Shown in pieces: positions 24,243 through 34,061 of a stretch of 51,172 nucleotides of DNA. The translations under genes were made by a program, and so were the position numbers. Numbering within the stretch: the first letter of the stretch is position 1; each line of letters starts with the position of its first letter. The DNA comes from Chitinivibrionales bacterium. GTDB taxonomy: Bacteria > Fibrobacterota > Chitinivibrionia > Chitinivibrionales > JANQEN01. The notes under the pieces were generated by a model. That model searched no databases, had not been told where the DNA came from, and was given only the letters and a program-made list of their open reading frames with translations. Location: the NCBI GenBank assembly GCA_028278335.1, contig JANQEN010000154.1, positions 1 through 51,172 of the forward strand, read 5' to 3'.

Positions 24243-25468
24243 ATTGAACTTCTCTCCAATAGTTTTTGAATAAAGCGACCAGATTGAGCTAATTCAATAT
24301 CGTCGGGTACACTTTGGCCAAAGGTGCAATAGGATGCTGGTAAGCCACTTTCACTCACTGTATTAAAAACATTTCCCAGATGAGTTGTTTCATCCAATTT
24401 GGTAAAGAGCAATCGATTTGCCTTGAGCTCTTTATACCGTTTAACGGCTACCTTAAGATCAGAGTCTTTTGTTGTTGCACTGAGGACTAAATGAACTTCA
24501 TGTGGATTCAAATGATTAAGCAGACGTTCCAAATCCTGCATGTGATCCTTATTATTAGGGCTTCTTCCAGCGGTATCGATAAAAACAATATCGTCATTAC
24601 CACAGGACTCTAAAGCCTCTTCAACTTCATCGGGGGCAAATATCACCTGTAAACCAATATCAACAATCTCTGCAAAAGACCTTATTTGTTCTATTGCAGC
24701 AAGACGATAAGTATCTGCTGTTATAAGTGAAACTGATTTTCCACGATTTAAATTATAGTAGGAAGCAAGTTTTGCAATGGTAGTTGTCTTTCCACTCCCT
24801 GTGGGGCCGACCATAGTAACCAATAAGGGACCATCATTTTTTAGTCGAAATGGTCCAGATACAGGAAAACTTTCACAGAGTACTGAAATAAATTTTTTAT
24901 TGATATCCCGATCAGGAGATTCTGTTGTGTTTTTTAATTTATTCACAAGGTCTGTGGCAATATCCAGCCTGATTTCTGAATCCGCAAGACGTTTATACAA
25001 TATCGCCCAGGGCCCAGCAAAACCGCCAGCTGCAGCAGTTTCACCGGTAGCTAAAATAGAGGCAAGTAACACTCTCATTTTGCTGAGATCTTCACGAAGT
25101 TCTTGGATCTGAAATCGTTGGGTAAGTTTTCCAACTTCCTCATCTGGTAAGAGGGCTGAATCCTTCTGTTCCTCCAGAGGTTCTTCTGCAACCATGGTGG
25201 TTGACTGAACTGGTTCAGGTTTTCTTTTTAACCCTTTCTGGGTATAAGTGCCTGGATTTTGCATCGTTATAGGAGACATAGGCTTTGCAGTGGGTAACCC
25301 CCTCTCATCAATTGCAGCAGTTACCTCAATAGTATTTTGGTCACCAAAGGCAAACATCTTTTTGGGGATTTTTCGGGTATTGAGAATCATTGCCTCTTCA
25401 CCTAAGTCCTGCTTTATCTCAAGGAGTGCTTCCTTCATAGAAGCAGCGGTAAACTTTTTTATTCGCAT
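24239..25468 (-). CDS. flhF: Flagellar placement SRP-type GTPase FlhF
   Basis: A 409-residue protein with a basic N-terminal B domain (MRIKKFTAASMKEAL), a variable linker, and an NG GTPase domain. The P-loop GPTGSGKTTTIAKL begins at 221 and is followed by the TADTYRLAA, DTAGRSP and TKLDE motifs of SRP GTPases. FlhF recruits the first flagellar ring proteins to the cell pole or other defined site. It is coupled to flhG downstream and lies 28 nt after flhA. Confidence 0.96.
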   Translation of the reverse strand: MRIKKFTAASMKEALLEIKQDLGEEAMILNTRKIPKKMFAFGDQNTIEVTAAIDERGLPTAKPMSPITMQNPGTYTQKGLKRKPEPVQSTTMVAEEPLEEQKDSALLPDEEVGKLTQRFQIQELREDLSKMRVLLASILATGETAAAGGFAGPWAILYKRLADSEIRLDIATDLVNKLKNTTESPDRDINKKFISVLCESFPVSGPFRLKNDGPLLVTMVGPTGSGKTTTIAKLASYYNLNRGKSVSLITADTYRLAAIEQIRSFAEIVDIGLQVIFAPDEVEEALESCGNDDIVFIDTAGRSPNNKDHMQDLERLLNHLNPHEVHLVLSATTKDSDLKVAVKRYKELKANRLLFTKLDETTHLGNVFNTVSESGLPASYCTFGQSVPDDIELAQSGRFIQKLLERSSI

Positions 25469-25496
25469 GGATCAATCCTACCTTAAAGATTGGTTG

Positions 25497-27623
25497 TTAA
25501 GTCATTGCACCATTGTCATTCGTATCCAAGGAAATCATACCGACCGATCTTATTTCAATACCGGGAACGATCTCATTGTATGATAAAATAATTAAATCAG
25601 GGAAGCTACTCTCTGTCAATCGTTTCACCTGCCCTCTGATTGTAGGAGAACAAAGAACGATCGGAACATCTCCCTGTTTTTTGCATTGTTCGTTTTGTAT
25701 TCCAACGGCCTCGACAATCTTACCTGCATCAGTGGGTGATAGAGCCAGACGAACCCCTGTCTCGGTCTCCTCCATACTTCCCTCTAATTTTGCCTCTAAA
25801 TTAGGATCGATGGTTATAACCGTGACGATATTTGACTCATCCTTATAGCCTTCACAGATTTGATAGGCCAGAGCATTTCTCACATATTCTGAAAGAATAT
25901 CGGTATTTTTATTTTTTGCTGCAACATCACTTAAGGTCTCAAGAACCAATGGTAAATCACTAATGGAGACCTTTTCACGCAAGAGGTTTTGAAGTACCTT
26001 ATGGACCTCACCAACAGTCAATATATTGGGAACCAATTCATCGACAACAGTTTGATTGGTCTCTTTAATGTTATTAATGAGTTCCTGAACATCTTGACGG
26101 GTAAGTATCTCGTGAGCGTACTTTTTAATCACTTCGGTTAAATGGGTTGCCAAAACAGCCGGTAATTCAACAACCGTATACCCCGCAAGCTCGGCATTCT
26201 CTTTTTGACTTTCCGTAATCCAGGTTGCCGGTAGTCCAAAAGCGGGCTCAACTGTGGCAATACCACGGACTTTACCTTGCGCAGTTCCAGGATCCATGGC
26301 AAGATAGGAGCCACTCATCAATTCACCCTCGCCAACCTTTACCCGTCTAATTTTTATCATATACTGATTGGGTTTGATCTGAATATTATCACGAATCCGC
26401 ACTGGTGGTATGATTAATCCAAGATCTGCAGCTAATTGTCTTCTAATTTGTGATATTCTTTCTAAAAGATCACCACCCTGTTTTGCATCAACCAAAGGAA
26501 TCAATCCATAGCCTATCTCTAATTCCATAGGATCAACATGGAGATAATCCTCAATGCGCTCTTCAGCGGGAGCAGCGCTTTCTGCTTCTGATACTTCTGC
26601 AACTCTTTGACGTTCCCGCTCACCATGAAAGGCAAGGTAGGCTGCGCCAAATGCAGAAAAGGCTAAAATGAAAAAGGGAATTTTTGGTAATCCCGGAATA
26701 AAGGCAAAAAAGAACATAATCCCACCAGTAACAGCTATGACACGGGGATTAGAAAAGAGTTGGGCTGTTATTTCTGCACCTAAGTTTTGAGCAGATGCAG
26801 CTCTACTTACTAAGATACCTGCCCCAGTTGATATCATTAATGCTGGTATCTGGCTTACAAGTCCGTCACCTATTGTCAATTGTGTATAGGTGGAAAGACT
26901 TTCGGTGAGACTCATTCCCTGTTGCGTTATGCCAATGACAAAACCACCTAGCACATTAATAAGTGTTATAATGATTGCAGCAATAGCGTCACCACGAACA
27001 AATTTCGAAGCACCGTCCATAGCCCCATAAAAATCTGCCTCTTGGGCTATCTTGGCGCGACGCTCCCGCGCCTGTTGCTCCGTGATCAATCCTGAATTAA
27101 GATCCGCATCAATAGCCATTTGCTTACCCGGCATAGCGTCAAGAGTAAATCGAGCAGCCACTTCAGCTATCCGACCTGCACCTTTGGTTATGACAATAAA
27201 TTGGATTAACACAATAATCACGAATATGATAAATCCGACAACAGCATTGTTACCGGTCACAAAGGTACCAAACACCTCAATCACCTTGCCCGCGGCAAGG
27301 GACCCCCTATCTCCTGCTTGACTGAGGATTAATCGGGTAGTAGCTACATTTAAGGCTAGTCGGAATAGTGTTACCGCTAAAAGTAGTGCTGGGAACACGG
27401 AAAATTCCAAGGCTTCACGGTTATACATGGAAACCATGAGGATCATCAACGCAATGCAAATATTCAGTGACAGCAGGATATCAATAGTCCAACTTGGAAT
27501 GGGAATAATCATTACAACGAGTATGGAGACTATCCCAATGACTATAAGAAGATCACGCTGTTTCGTAAAGCGTTGTAACAAGCTGTTTTGAGATATAGAA
27601 TTAAGGGTGCTTTGCAAGTTCAT
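25497..27623 (-). CDS. flhA: Flagellar type III export gate protein FlhA
   Basis: A 708-residue export-gate subunit. The N-terminal half has about eight membrane helices and the conserved FHIPEP-type cytoplasmic loop (RFTLDAMPGKQMAIDADLN, then GAMDGASKFVRGDAIA). The C-terminal half is the cytoplasmic ring domain that docks chaperone-substrate complexes. FlhA uses the proton gradient to drive export. It directly follows, by 2 nt, a lipoprotein gene that separates it from flhB. Confidence 0.97.
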   Translation of the reverse strand: MNLQSTLNSISQNSLLQRFTKQRDLLIVIGIVSILVVMIIPIPSWTIDILLSLNICIALMILMVSMYNREALEFSVFPALLLAVTLFRLALNVATTRLILSQAGDRGSLAAGKVIEVFGTFVTGNNAVVGFIIFVIIVLIQFIVITKGAGRIAEVAARFTLDAMPGKQMAIDADLNSGLITEQQARERRAKIAQEADFYGAMDGASKFVRGDAIAAIIITLINVLGGFVIGITQQGMSLTESLSTYTQLTIGDGLVSQIPALMISTGAGILVSRAASAQNLGAEITAQLFSNPRVIAVTGGIMFFFAFIPGLPKIPFFILAFSAFGAAYLAFHGERERQRVAEVSEAESAAPAEERIEDYLHVDPMELEIGYGLIPLVDAKQGGDLLERISQIRRQLAADLGLIIPPVRIRDNIQIKPNQYMIKIRRVKVGEGELMSGSYLAMDPGTAQGKVRGIATVEPAFGLPATWITESQKENAELAGYTVVELPAVLATHLTEVIKKYAHEILTRQDVQELINNIKETNQTVVDELVPNILTVGEVHKVLQNLLREKVSISDLPLVLETLSDVAAKNKNTDILSEYVRNALAYQICEGYKDESNIVTVITIDPNLEAKLEGSMEETETGVRLALSPTDAGKIVEAVGIQNEQCKKQGDVPIVLCSPTIRGQVKRLTESSFPDLIILSYNEIVPGIEIRSVGMISLDTNDNGAMT

Positions 27624-27625
27624 AA

Positions 27626-29377
27626 TTATTGACTTTTAATAAACGCTGCGAATATTCGTCTTGTTGTCGTTGCATTAAATTTATCTGTAACCCTAACGGT
27701 GATTGTATCATAGTAGCTCATGTCCGCACTGGTGTATATGAATGTCTTGGTGGTAGCAACTGCTGGAGTCAGATTAACGGTTCGATAATTCCAGACATAT
27801 TTTAGTGAATCATTGACAAGAGCGATATCTTTATCATACACTGCTGGTCGAATTGCAAAGGTATCTGGTGAGGAGAGCGTAACTGAAACGGTTGTGTCAT
27901 TTACCGAAGGTACAAGGGTCGTATCTCCCAAATAAAAAGTATCTATTCTTGGGGGGCTATTCTTAAATACAGTTAACGCGATTTTCCGAGTTGTTTTAAA
28001 ATTGAGTGGGTCAATAGCAGAAAAGTAGAGTATATCAATAGTCGAGCTATCAGGAGCGGTGTAGGTAATAGAGGGGCCTGTGGAATCGGAAATAATACCA
28101 AGAATAGCTGAGGGGTCCCAAGTATAGGTTACAGCCCTCTCTCCTTTGCGGTCTGGATCTCGAGCAAAAACCTTTAAGGGAACGGTTTTTTGCGCAAAAA
28201 TCGTATAGGGATACCCAGTTGAGTCATTGTAACTACCCTTGAAAGTAATCGTATCTATTAATACGCTATCAATAACTGGGCGTAGGTTGGCTGGAATCTT
28301 TTGAAGTATTATAGTCTTTTGTGTTAGATCACCCACTTTATTTCTAAGGGTGACGATAATGGTATCAATAGTGATAACCGTATCTGTTGTCAAGGTATCT
28401 GTATTATCACTGCTAATGTAAAATGCCTTGTCCCTTATAGCGGGTGTTGTTCCATCTCGATTGACCATCAGTCCCTTTGCTGCACTCCAGCCTATAGTAA
28501 TCTCATCAGCACTTAGGTAGGCGATTTCTGTTGCAACCGTATCATAGGCGACTTGTTTCACTGTATAGGTAGAGGTTGTGTCAGTAAAAACGGAGTCGCC
28601 AAAAACCAGCCTTGTCACTTTAATGGGGTCAACACCGGAAGTCTTTACCAAAATAAGGACAATTTCTACATCGCCGGCCTTGGTGTCATACACTCTAATA
28701 ATGATACTATCTCTAAAATTATATAGAGGGACATTGTAGGTGGCCTTCATCTTATCTTCTGAAATTGTTATGAGAGTCGTATCTTTCAATGGTCTCCAAT
28801 AGGCCTTTAATGTTTGATAATTGTCCCAATCCCGTGCAGTGATTTGCATGTCGATTTTACCAATGGTATCAATTTTTAACTCATACATGTTGTTACTATA
28901 AATATTTTCGTGCACTTTGATACTGGTATCAGCAATCTGAATAGAATCAATAATCGGTGCCCGATTTGTCACGTACACCTTCACTGCATTGCTCACATCT
29001 GGTCCGATTCTTACAATAACCGAATCATAGGGAGCCATATGGGTACTGTCAAAGGGCAAATTTAGGGAACGAATGTTCCAGTGCATGGGAACTTCTATGG
29101 TGATAAACTTTTCATCAGGGGAAATGTTCGGCCTAAAAAAGACTCCATTGGTATAAAAAGAGAGTTCTCTGAATGTTACTGAATCCTTGACCTCTATGAT
29201 TGCTGGTATCAATGCACCGGTAAAATCCGCTTCAAAGGTATTGTTTGCATAGAGATACAACTGTATACTCTGTTCTTCAGGCTCGACAGCCTGATTAGTA
29301 GTACAATGCAATAAAACAACACTCAATAGTGCCAGGAGTAATATTAGCTTCTTTCCTATCCTTTTTACCCGTTCCAT
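27626..29377 (-). CDS. Ig-repeat lipoprotein inserted between flhB and flhA
   Basis: A 583-residue exported protein. A basic N-terminus and hydrophobic stretch end at Cys25 (VLLHC), a non-ideal lipobox. The rest is strand-rich with at least three Ig/cadherin-like repeats, each opening with a P-x-I-D-S/T phrase (APIIDSIQI, RPVIDSVLI, PRIDTFYL). Thr and Asp are abundant. It is likely periplasmic or outer-membrane anchored. It lies 69 nt after flhB and 2 nt before flhA, so it shares their transcript. No flagellar family of this type is known to me. It may be a lineage-specific flagellar envelope part or a passenger gene. Confidence 0.8.
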   Translation of the reverse strand: MERVKRIGKKLILLLALLSVVLLHCTTNQAVEPEEQSIQLYLYANNTFEADFTGALIPAIIEVKDSVTFRELSFYTNGVFFRPNISPDEKFITIEVPMHWNIRSLNLPFDSTHMAPYDSVIVRIGPDVSNAVKVYVTNRAPIIDSIQIADTSIKVHENIYSNNMYELKIDTIGKIDMQITARDWDNYQTLKAYWRPLKDTTLITISEDKMKATYNVPLYNFRDSIIIRVYDTKAGDVEIVLILVKTSGVDPIKVTRLVFGDSVFTDTTSTYTVKQVAYDTVATEIAYLSADEITIGWSAAKGLMVNRDGTTPAIRDKAFYISSDNTDTLTTDTVITIDTIIVTLRNKVGDLTQKTIILQKIPANLRPVIDSVLIDTITFKGSYNDSTGYPYTIFAQKTVPLKVFARDPDRKGERAVTYTWDPSAILGIISDSTGPSITYTAPDSSTIDILYFSAIDPLNFKTTRKIALTVFKNSPPRIDTFYLGDTTLVPSVNDTTVSVTLSSPDTFAIRPAVYDKDIALVNDSLKYVWNYRTVNLTPAVATTKTFIYTSADMSYYDTITVRVTDKFNATTTRRIFAAFIKSQ

Positions 29378-29446
29378 ACAATCCTCGGGATTATGTTTCC
29401 TATTGTTAAGTATACCATCTTACACTCTCAATGCCTATCTTTACCT

Positions 29447-30517
29447 TTATGCTGCGACCTTATTTTTTAACTTATAGACATAGGCAAGAATTTCAGCAAC
29501 CGCATTGAAAAATTGGAAGGGAATAGAATCACCGGGTTGCACAACATCATACATGGCACGTGCCAGTGGCTTATCCTCAACTATAGGAACATCACTTTTC
29601 TTGGCGATCTCCTTAATTTTTTCTGCTATCACATTTTTACCCTTAGCAACGACCTCTGGAGTTTCCATTTCAGAGGCCTCATAGCGAATGGCAATGGCCA
29701 AATGCGTTGGGTTTGTCACAACAACCGTTGCTTTAGGTACTTCCTCCATCATCCTGCGCCGTGCCATTTCTCTTTGTAGCGATCGAATACGAGACTTTAC
29801 CATGGGATCTCCCTCAATCTGTTTTCTCTCCTCCTTTACCTCCTGTTTTGTCATTTTGAGTTTCTTTTCATGCTCAAAACGCTGATAAGCATAATCAAGT
29901 ATTGCAAGGATTATAAGCACCAAGGCAACACCGATAACGATTTTAAATCCAAGCTGCAGTATAAAGACCCAAATAGCACCAATAGTGGTATAACAGAGGG
30001 TCAGCATATCATTAAAGGCACCTTTCATAATGAGAAAAGCAACAAATGAGATTATAAGTACTTTTAAGACGCTTTTAGCAGCTTCTACCAAAGAGCGCAA
30101 TGAGAACATCCTTTTAAAACCACTTAAGGGATTAATCTTTTCAAGCTTGGGCATTAGCGGCTTAAGGGTGAGAAGAAATCCAATTTGTATAACATTTGAA
30201 AAGAGTCCAACTCCCATAATAACCAGAATTATTGGTAAGGTCATTTTAAAAAAATCAAGCACTCTATCTGTAAAGTGAGCAATAAATGCGGTGTGATCCA
30301 TAACCGGTGTGTTAATCAATGCAAATGATTCCATACTCATTGCACCAACTCTTTGGAACAACCAGGGACCCATAATGCGCAAAAGAATTATACCTGTTAA
30401 CAATACTAACACTGAGTTTACCTCAGTACTCTTTGCAACATTACCTTTCTCGCGCGCCTCTTTCTTTCGTTTTGGCGACGCCTGCTCTGTCCTTTCTTCA
30501 AATGAATCTTCTGGCAC
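29447..30517 (-). CDS. flhB: Flagellar export switch protein FlhB
   Basis: A 356-residue inner-membrane export protein. The N-terminal EERTEQASPKRKKEAREKG motif, four membrane helices, and the cytoplasmic domain with the self-cleaving NPTH (269-272) are all present. Cleavage between Asn and Pro switches export from hook to filament substrates, sensed through FliK. The start is GTG with AAGGT upstream. It sits between fliR and the lipoprotein gene. Confidence 0.96.
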   Translation of the reverse strand: MPEDSFEERTEQASPKRKKEAREKGNVAKSTEVNSVLVLLTGIILLRIMGPWLFQRVGAMSMESFALINTPVMDHTAFIAHFTDRVLDFFKMTLPIILVIMGVGLFSNVIQIGFLLTLKPLMPKLEKINPLSGFKRMFSLRSLVEAAKSVLKVLIISFVAFLIMKGAFNDMLTLCYTTIGAIWVFILQLGFKIVIGVALVLIILAILDYAYQRFEHEKKLKMTKQEVKEERKQIEGDPMVKSRIRSLQREMARRRMMEEVPKATVVVTNPTHLAIAIRYEASEMETPEVVAKGKNVIAEKIKEIAKKSDVPIVEDKPLARAMYDVVQPGDSIPFQFFNAVAEILAYVYKLKNKVAA

Positions 30518-30552
30518 TATACTTACCTTGTTATAGTATTAATAAATCGAAG

Positions 30553-31338
30553 TCATGCCATCAACATGAGTAATCGCCAAAGGTCTTGTACCAGGGCGTG
30601 TACCATGGTTCTAAATACTGATGCCAACGCAGGAAGAACAATGGCGAGTGTGGCTATTCCTAATCCAATTTTTAGGGGTAAACCAACAAAGAAGATATTG
30701 ATTTGAGGAACAGTCCTAGCAACAACACCTAAAGAAATAGAAGTTAGAACCAGTACGCAAAAAACAGGTGCAGCCAGTCGAATTCCCAAAACAAAAATAT
30801 CAGCAACCATGGAAGTCAAATAATGGGCGACCTCACCGGAAGGCATTTTTGCTCCTAAAAGTGGTATCAGATCAAAGCTTTTTTGCACAGCCAACAACAT
30901 GAAATAGTGTCCATTAATCAACAAAAAAATAACACTAAAGATAATCATCTTAAACTGACCAGACACTGTTGATGCCGCATCAGTAAATGGATCTACCAGT
31001 TGAACCAAGGCGAATCCCATCTGTTGATCAATGAGTCTTCCACCAAATTGAATGGCTGAAAAAATGAGTGAGCCGGCAAATCCAATGGTAATGCCAATAA
31101 ACACCTCTTTAGTTATCATATAAAAAAAGATAGGGACCGAAAGAGATAAATCTGTTTCAGAGGGTAATGTTACAAAGGGAAAAAGTATTATTGCCAATAA
31201 AAAGGAAAAACCAGCTTTTAGATGAACTGGGATATTTCGAGAGCCAAATATAGGTAAAGAGGTAATCATTGCTGTGATTCTTACAAAGGCAAGAAGAAAA
31301 AGAACAATCTGTTCACTGGTTAAGTTGGTCGGTATCAT
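30553..31338 (-). CDS. fliR: Flagellar export gate protein FliR
   Basis: A 261-residue polytopic membrane protein with about six helices and the family segments AFVRITAMITSLPIFG and KMIIFSVIFLLINGHYFML. FliR forms the export pore together with FliP and FliQ. It follows fliQ by 2 nt and precedes flhB. Confidence 0.95.
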   Translation of the reverse strand: MIPTNLTSEQIVLFLLAFVRITAMITSLPIFGSRNIPVHLKAGFSFLLAIILFPFVTLPSETDLSLSVPIFFYMITKEVFIGITIGFAGSLIFSAIQFGGRLIDQQMGFALVQLVDPFTDAASTVSGQFKMIIFSVIFLLINGHYFMLLAVQKSFDLIPLLGAKMPSGEVAHYLTSMVADIFVLGIRLAAPVFCVLVLTSISLGVVARTVPQINIFFVGLPLKIGLGIATLAIVLPALASVFRTMVHALVQDLWRLLMLMA

Positions 31339-31340
31339 AA

Positions 31341-31610
31341 TTAACGTATGAGAGTCGGTATTTGATTAAAGAGAGCAACGGTAAAGTTTATAAATTTTAT
31401 TGTCATCCAGGGAAGCATAAATAGCAACACACCGACTATGGCAAGTATTTTTGGAATAAAGGTTAACGTCATTTCATGAATTTGTGTAACAGCTTGAAAG
31501 ATACCAACAGCAAGACCTACCGCAAGGCCAGCTACAAGCATGGGGCCAGATATAGCCAACAGAGTCATAAGAGCCTGTCTTCCAATATCAATTACCAGTA
31601 TCGGTTCCAT
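31341..31610 (-). CDS. fliQ: Flagellar export gate protein FliQ
   Basis: An 89-residue protein with two membrane helices. GLAVGLAVGIFQAVTQIHEMTL is the conserved central stretch of FliQ, running through the second part of helix 1 into the loop. It is a pore component with FliP and FliR. It has the usual family size and usual order fliP-fliQ-fliR. Confidence 0.95.
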   Translation of the reverse strand: MEPILVIDIGRQALMTLLAISGPMLVAGLAVGLAVGIFQAVTQIHEMTLTFIPKILAIVGVLLFMLPWMTIKFINFTVALFNQIPTLIR

Positions 31611-31645
31611 GAAAGTTTATTATCCTTTTTATGCCTGAGTCATTC

Positions 31646-32425
31646 CTAATAAAATGATCCTACTAACTGGCGAACAATTAAATTCCATCCATCAATGAGT
31701 ACAAACATAATGATTTTAAAGGGTAAGGATATCATGATTGGTGGCAGCATCATCATACCCATGGACAACAAGACACTTGCCGTTACCATATCAATTACTA
31801 AAAAGGGAATATAGAGAATAAAACCAATGATAAAAGCGGTTTTTAATTCGCTGGTGATAAATGCAGGAATAATAATATCAAAGGTAAGATCATCAGCGGT
31901 TTTGGGAAGCTTTTTTTTCGATATCTTGACAAAGAGCGCCACATCCTTTTCATCCACCTGGCGGAGCATAAACTGTCGAATTGGTTGACCGGCCTTTTCC
32001 AATCCCTCTTTCCAGGAAATCTCCTCTGCAAGATAGGGTTGCAGTGCAGTGTCATTTATCTCCGTAAAGACTGGCATCATTATAAACAGTGTTAAAAAGA
32101 GTGAAAGGCCTACCAAGACTTGATCGGGAGGCATTGTTTGTGTGCCCAGGGCTCTGCGAAGAAAAGAAAAAACGATTATCAATCTTACAAAGGAGGTAAG
32201 CATCACTAATAGCGATGGCGCAATTGCTAAAACGGTTATAAAAAAAAGAATTTGTAAAGCTATTGCCACATCAGTTGGTTTCTGAGCTTCCGAAACTGAT
32301 AGGGTGACCTTGGGAATGACCTGTGGAAAAATCGAACTAGAAAGAAATAGGAACAGCCAAACCGATATTTTTGACCATAGGCGCATTGATTGTGTTGACC
32401 TCTTTTGATTTCCCATTGTTGTCAT
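31646..32425 (-). CDS. fliP: Flagellar export gate protein FliP
   Basis: A 259-residue membrane protein with an N-terminal cleavable signal (about 14-36) and four helices. The conserved LVMLTSFVRLIIVFSFLRRA and the C-terminal MGMMMLPPIMISLPFKIMLF-like block are clear. FliP forms the ring of the export pore. It lies 17 nt after fliO. The first ATG is used here; others at codons 4 and 14 are possible. Confidence 0.95.
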   Translation of the reverse strand: MTTMGNQKRSTQSMRLWSKISVWLFLFLSSSIFPQVIPKVTLSVSEAQKPTDVAIALQILFFITVLAIAPSLLVMLTSFVRLIIVFSFLRRALGTQTMPPDQVLVGLSLFLTLFIMMPVFTEINDTALQPYLAEEISWKEGLEKAGQPIRQFMLRQVDEKDVALFVKISKKKLPKTADDLTFDIIIPAFITSELKTAFIIGFILYIPFLVIDMVTASVLLSMGMMMLPPIMISLPFKIIMFVLIDGWNLIVRQLVGSFY

Positions 32426-32442
32426 TTTATATACGCCTTTAT

Positions 32443-33009
32443 CTAGGGATTCTTTTTAATCTTATCGACAAATTTATTAAAAACATCTTTGAACTGGACT
32501 ATCGAGGTTCCTCCTTTACCAGATGCTATTAACTCTACAGCCTTTTGTCCTTCGATTTTATCCAATAATTGAATCTGTTGCGGTGTTTGAGAAAGAACGA
32601 GCACACCATCCATAACCCGTACCAGAAGCAACGATCGGTTTTGACCTAAGGGTAATGCCTCAAGGAGATCCATTGATCCGCCACCAACTTTTGAGCTACT
32701 GGCAAACCCTAATCGCTTGATACCCCAAACTGCACCAAATATGACAATGGTTAAGAGAACAAGGTACCCAACAATTCTAAAGGTAATAAGGAATATCCCC
32801 GGCTCCTCTTTTTCTATCTGAAAGGGAGCATTTGCTTGATCAATAGCTGTGTCATCAAACGGCACCCCTGCGGCCTGTCTCACCTTTTCAATATCAAAGT
32901 CGTTAATTTTTCTATTTTGTGCAGCTGTAGGATTGATTAATACTGAAATGAGAAGAATCAGTAGTGATAGTAGTACGAATTTGTTATTAACCATGTATTT
33001 TAATATCAC
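32443..33009 (-). CDS. fliO: Flagellar biosynthesis protein FliO
   Basis: A 188-residue protein: signal-like segment (about 11-30), one membrane helix (about 72-95), and a cytoplasmic FliO domain with LLEALPLGQNRSLLLVRVMDGVLVLS. FliO helps FliP assemble. The start is uncertain. GTG 33009 lies 5 nt after fliY but very close to AGGGAAA, while ATG 32994 is too far from it. Confidence 0.88.
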   Translation of the reverse strand: MILKYMVNNKFVLLSLLILLISVLINPTAAQNRKINDFDIEKVRQAAGVPFDDTAIDQANAPFQIEKEEPGIFLITFRIVGYLVLLTIVIFGAVWGIKRLGFASSSKVGGGSMDLLEALPLGQNRSLLLVRVMDGVLVLSQTPQQIQLLDKIEGQKAVELIASGKGGTSIVQFKDVFNKFVDKIKKNP

Positions 33010-33014
33010 TTTCC

Positions 33015-34061
33015 CTAGCGTAAACTTTTTATTCTGTCTTCCGGTGAAACCAATGAGACAATGCGAATGCCAAAGTTTTCGTCTACCACGACCACCTCAC
33101 CGCGAGCGACCACTTTCTCATTGACAACAAGGTCAACCGGTTCACCAGCCATTCTATCCAATTCAACAATTGAACCGGGTGCCAGCTCTAATATTCTTTT
33201 TATGGATAGATCTGTTCTACCAAGTTCAATTGCTACATCCATCTCCACATCAAGGAGCATATTGATATTTGCATCTCCTGGTGCACCACCACCCGATCCG
33301 CCAAATCCAGACTCTCCAAAGGAATCACTTTCACCAATGCCTGCAATTTCGGACAATTCACCAAACTCAGAAGCGGATAGGTCGCTTAAATCTCCATCCA
33401 TTTTTTGAGTTTCACGAAACTTGTCCATAAATTGTGTACTCAATTCCTGTGGAAGAATCATGCAAATTGAGCTCTCGCTGAATTCGGCAATATTCATCCC
33501 TAAAATCACCATGTCACAGTTTTCAAGAGGAACTGAGGGTGAGGCAAAATCAAACTCGGCAACTTCCAACGTCCCTGAAGAGACAGATATCCCAAATTTC
33601 TCACCAAAGGCTGTTGTAAAGGCACCTAACATTTGATTAAAAAGCTCGGAGATTGCGTCTTTATGCTCCTCTGCATACTCAGCACTGCCATCTCCCATCA
33701 TCATAAAGTCGGATAATGCTGCAACATCCTTGGTACCAATAATGCAATGGGCCGTCCCTGTTAATCCCTCTTCAAAGGGAATGGCAAGAGACAAAACCGG
33801 TGCAGTAACACTATTTTGGGCTGTTTCCTGATTGATCGCCTCGCATTGTGAAACAGAAAAGGTAACCGTCTTATTTAATACTTTACTTAAGACACTACCT
33901 ATCTGTTCACAGAAGAGCTCAAAGGCAGAAGTAAGGGCATTGTAATCCGGCCCACTCTCTTCAACAGAAAGATCATCACCCACGTCTTTGGCATCAAAAA
34001 TCTCTTCTCCCCCCTGTTGGAGGAGTCCATCTATATCATCTTGAGAAAGGAATTCACTCAT
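33015..34061 (-). CDS. fliY: Flagellar motor switch phosphatase FliY (FliN-type)
   Basis: About 348 residues. An N-terminal QDDIDGLL motif, a CheC-like middle domain with the conserved E-x2-N-Q helix (KDAISELFNQMLGAF), and a C-terminal FliN/SpoA domain (MLLDVEMDVAIELGRT through VDENFGIRIVSLVSPEDR). FliY replaces FliN in Gram-positive, spirochaete and related motors and can dephosphorylate CheY-P. A second phosphatase motif was not verified. The start is ATG 34061, with AAGGAGGT at ideal distance, inside the end of fliM (8-nt overlap). Confidence 0.93.
   Translation of the reverse strand: MSEFLSQDDIDGLLQQGGEEIFDAKDVGDDLSVEESGPDYNALTSAFELFCEQIGSVLSKVLNKTVTFSVSQCEAINQETAQNSVTAPVLSLAIPFEEGLTGTAHCIIGTKDVAALSDFMMMGDGSAEYAEEHKDAISELFNQMLGAFTTAFGEKFGISVSSGTLEVAEFDFASPSVPLENCDMVILGMNIAEFSESSICMILPQELSTQFMDKFRETQKMDGDLSDLSASEFGELSEIAGIGESDSFGESGFGGSGGGAPGDANINMLLDVEMDVAIELGRTDLSIKRILELAPGSIVELDRMAGEPVDLVVNEKVVARGEVVVVDENFGIRIVSLVSPEDRIKSLR

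Noticed and set aside
33015..34061. Separate fliN gene
   Set aside because: The FliN domain is the C-terminus of fliY; no stand-alone copy is present in the window.
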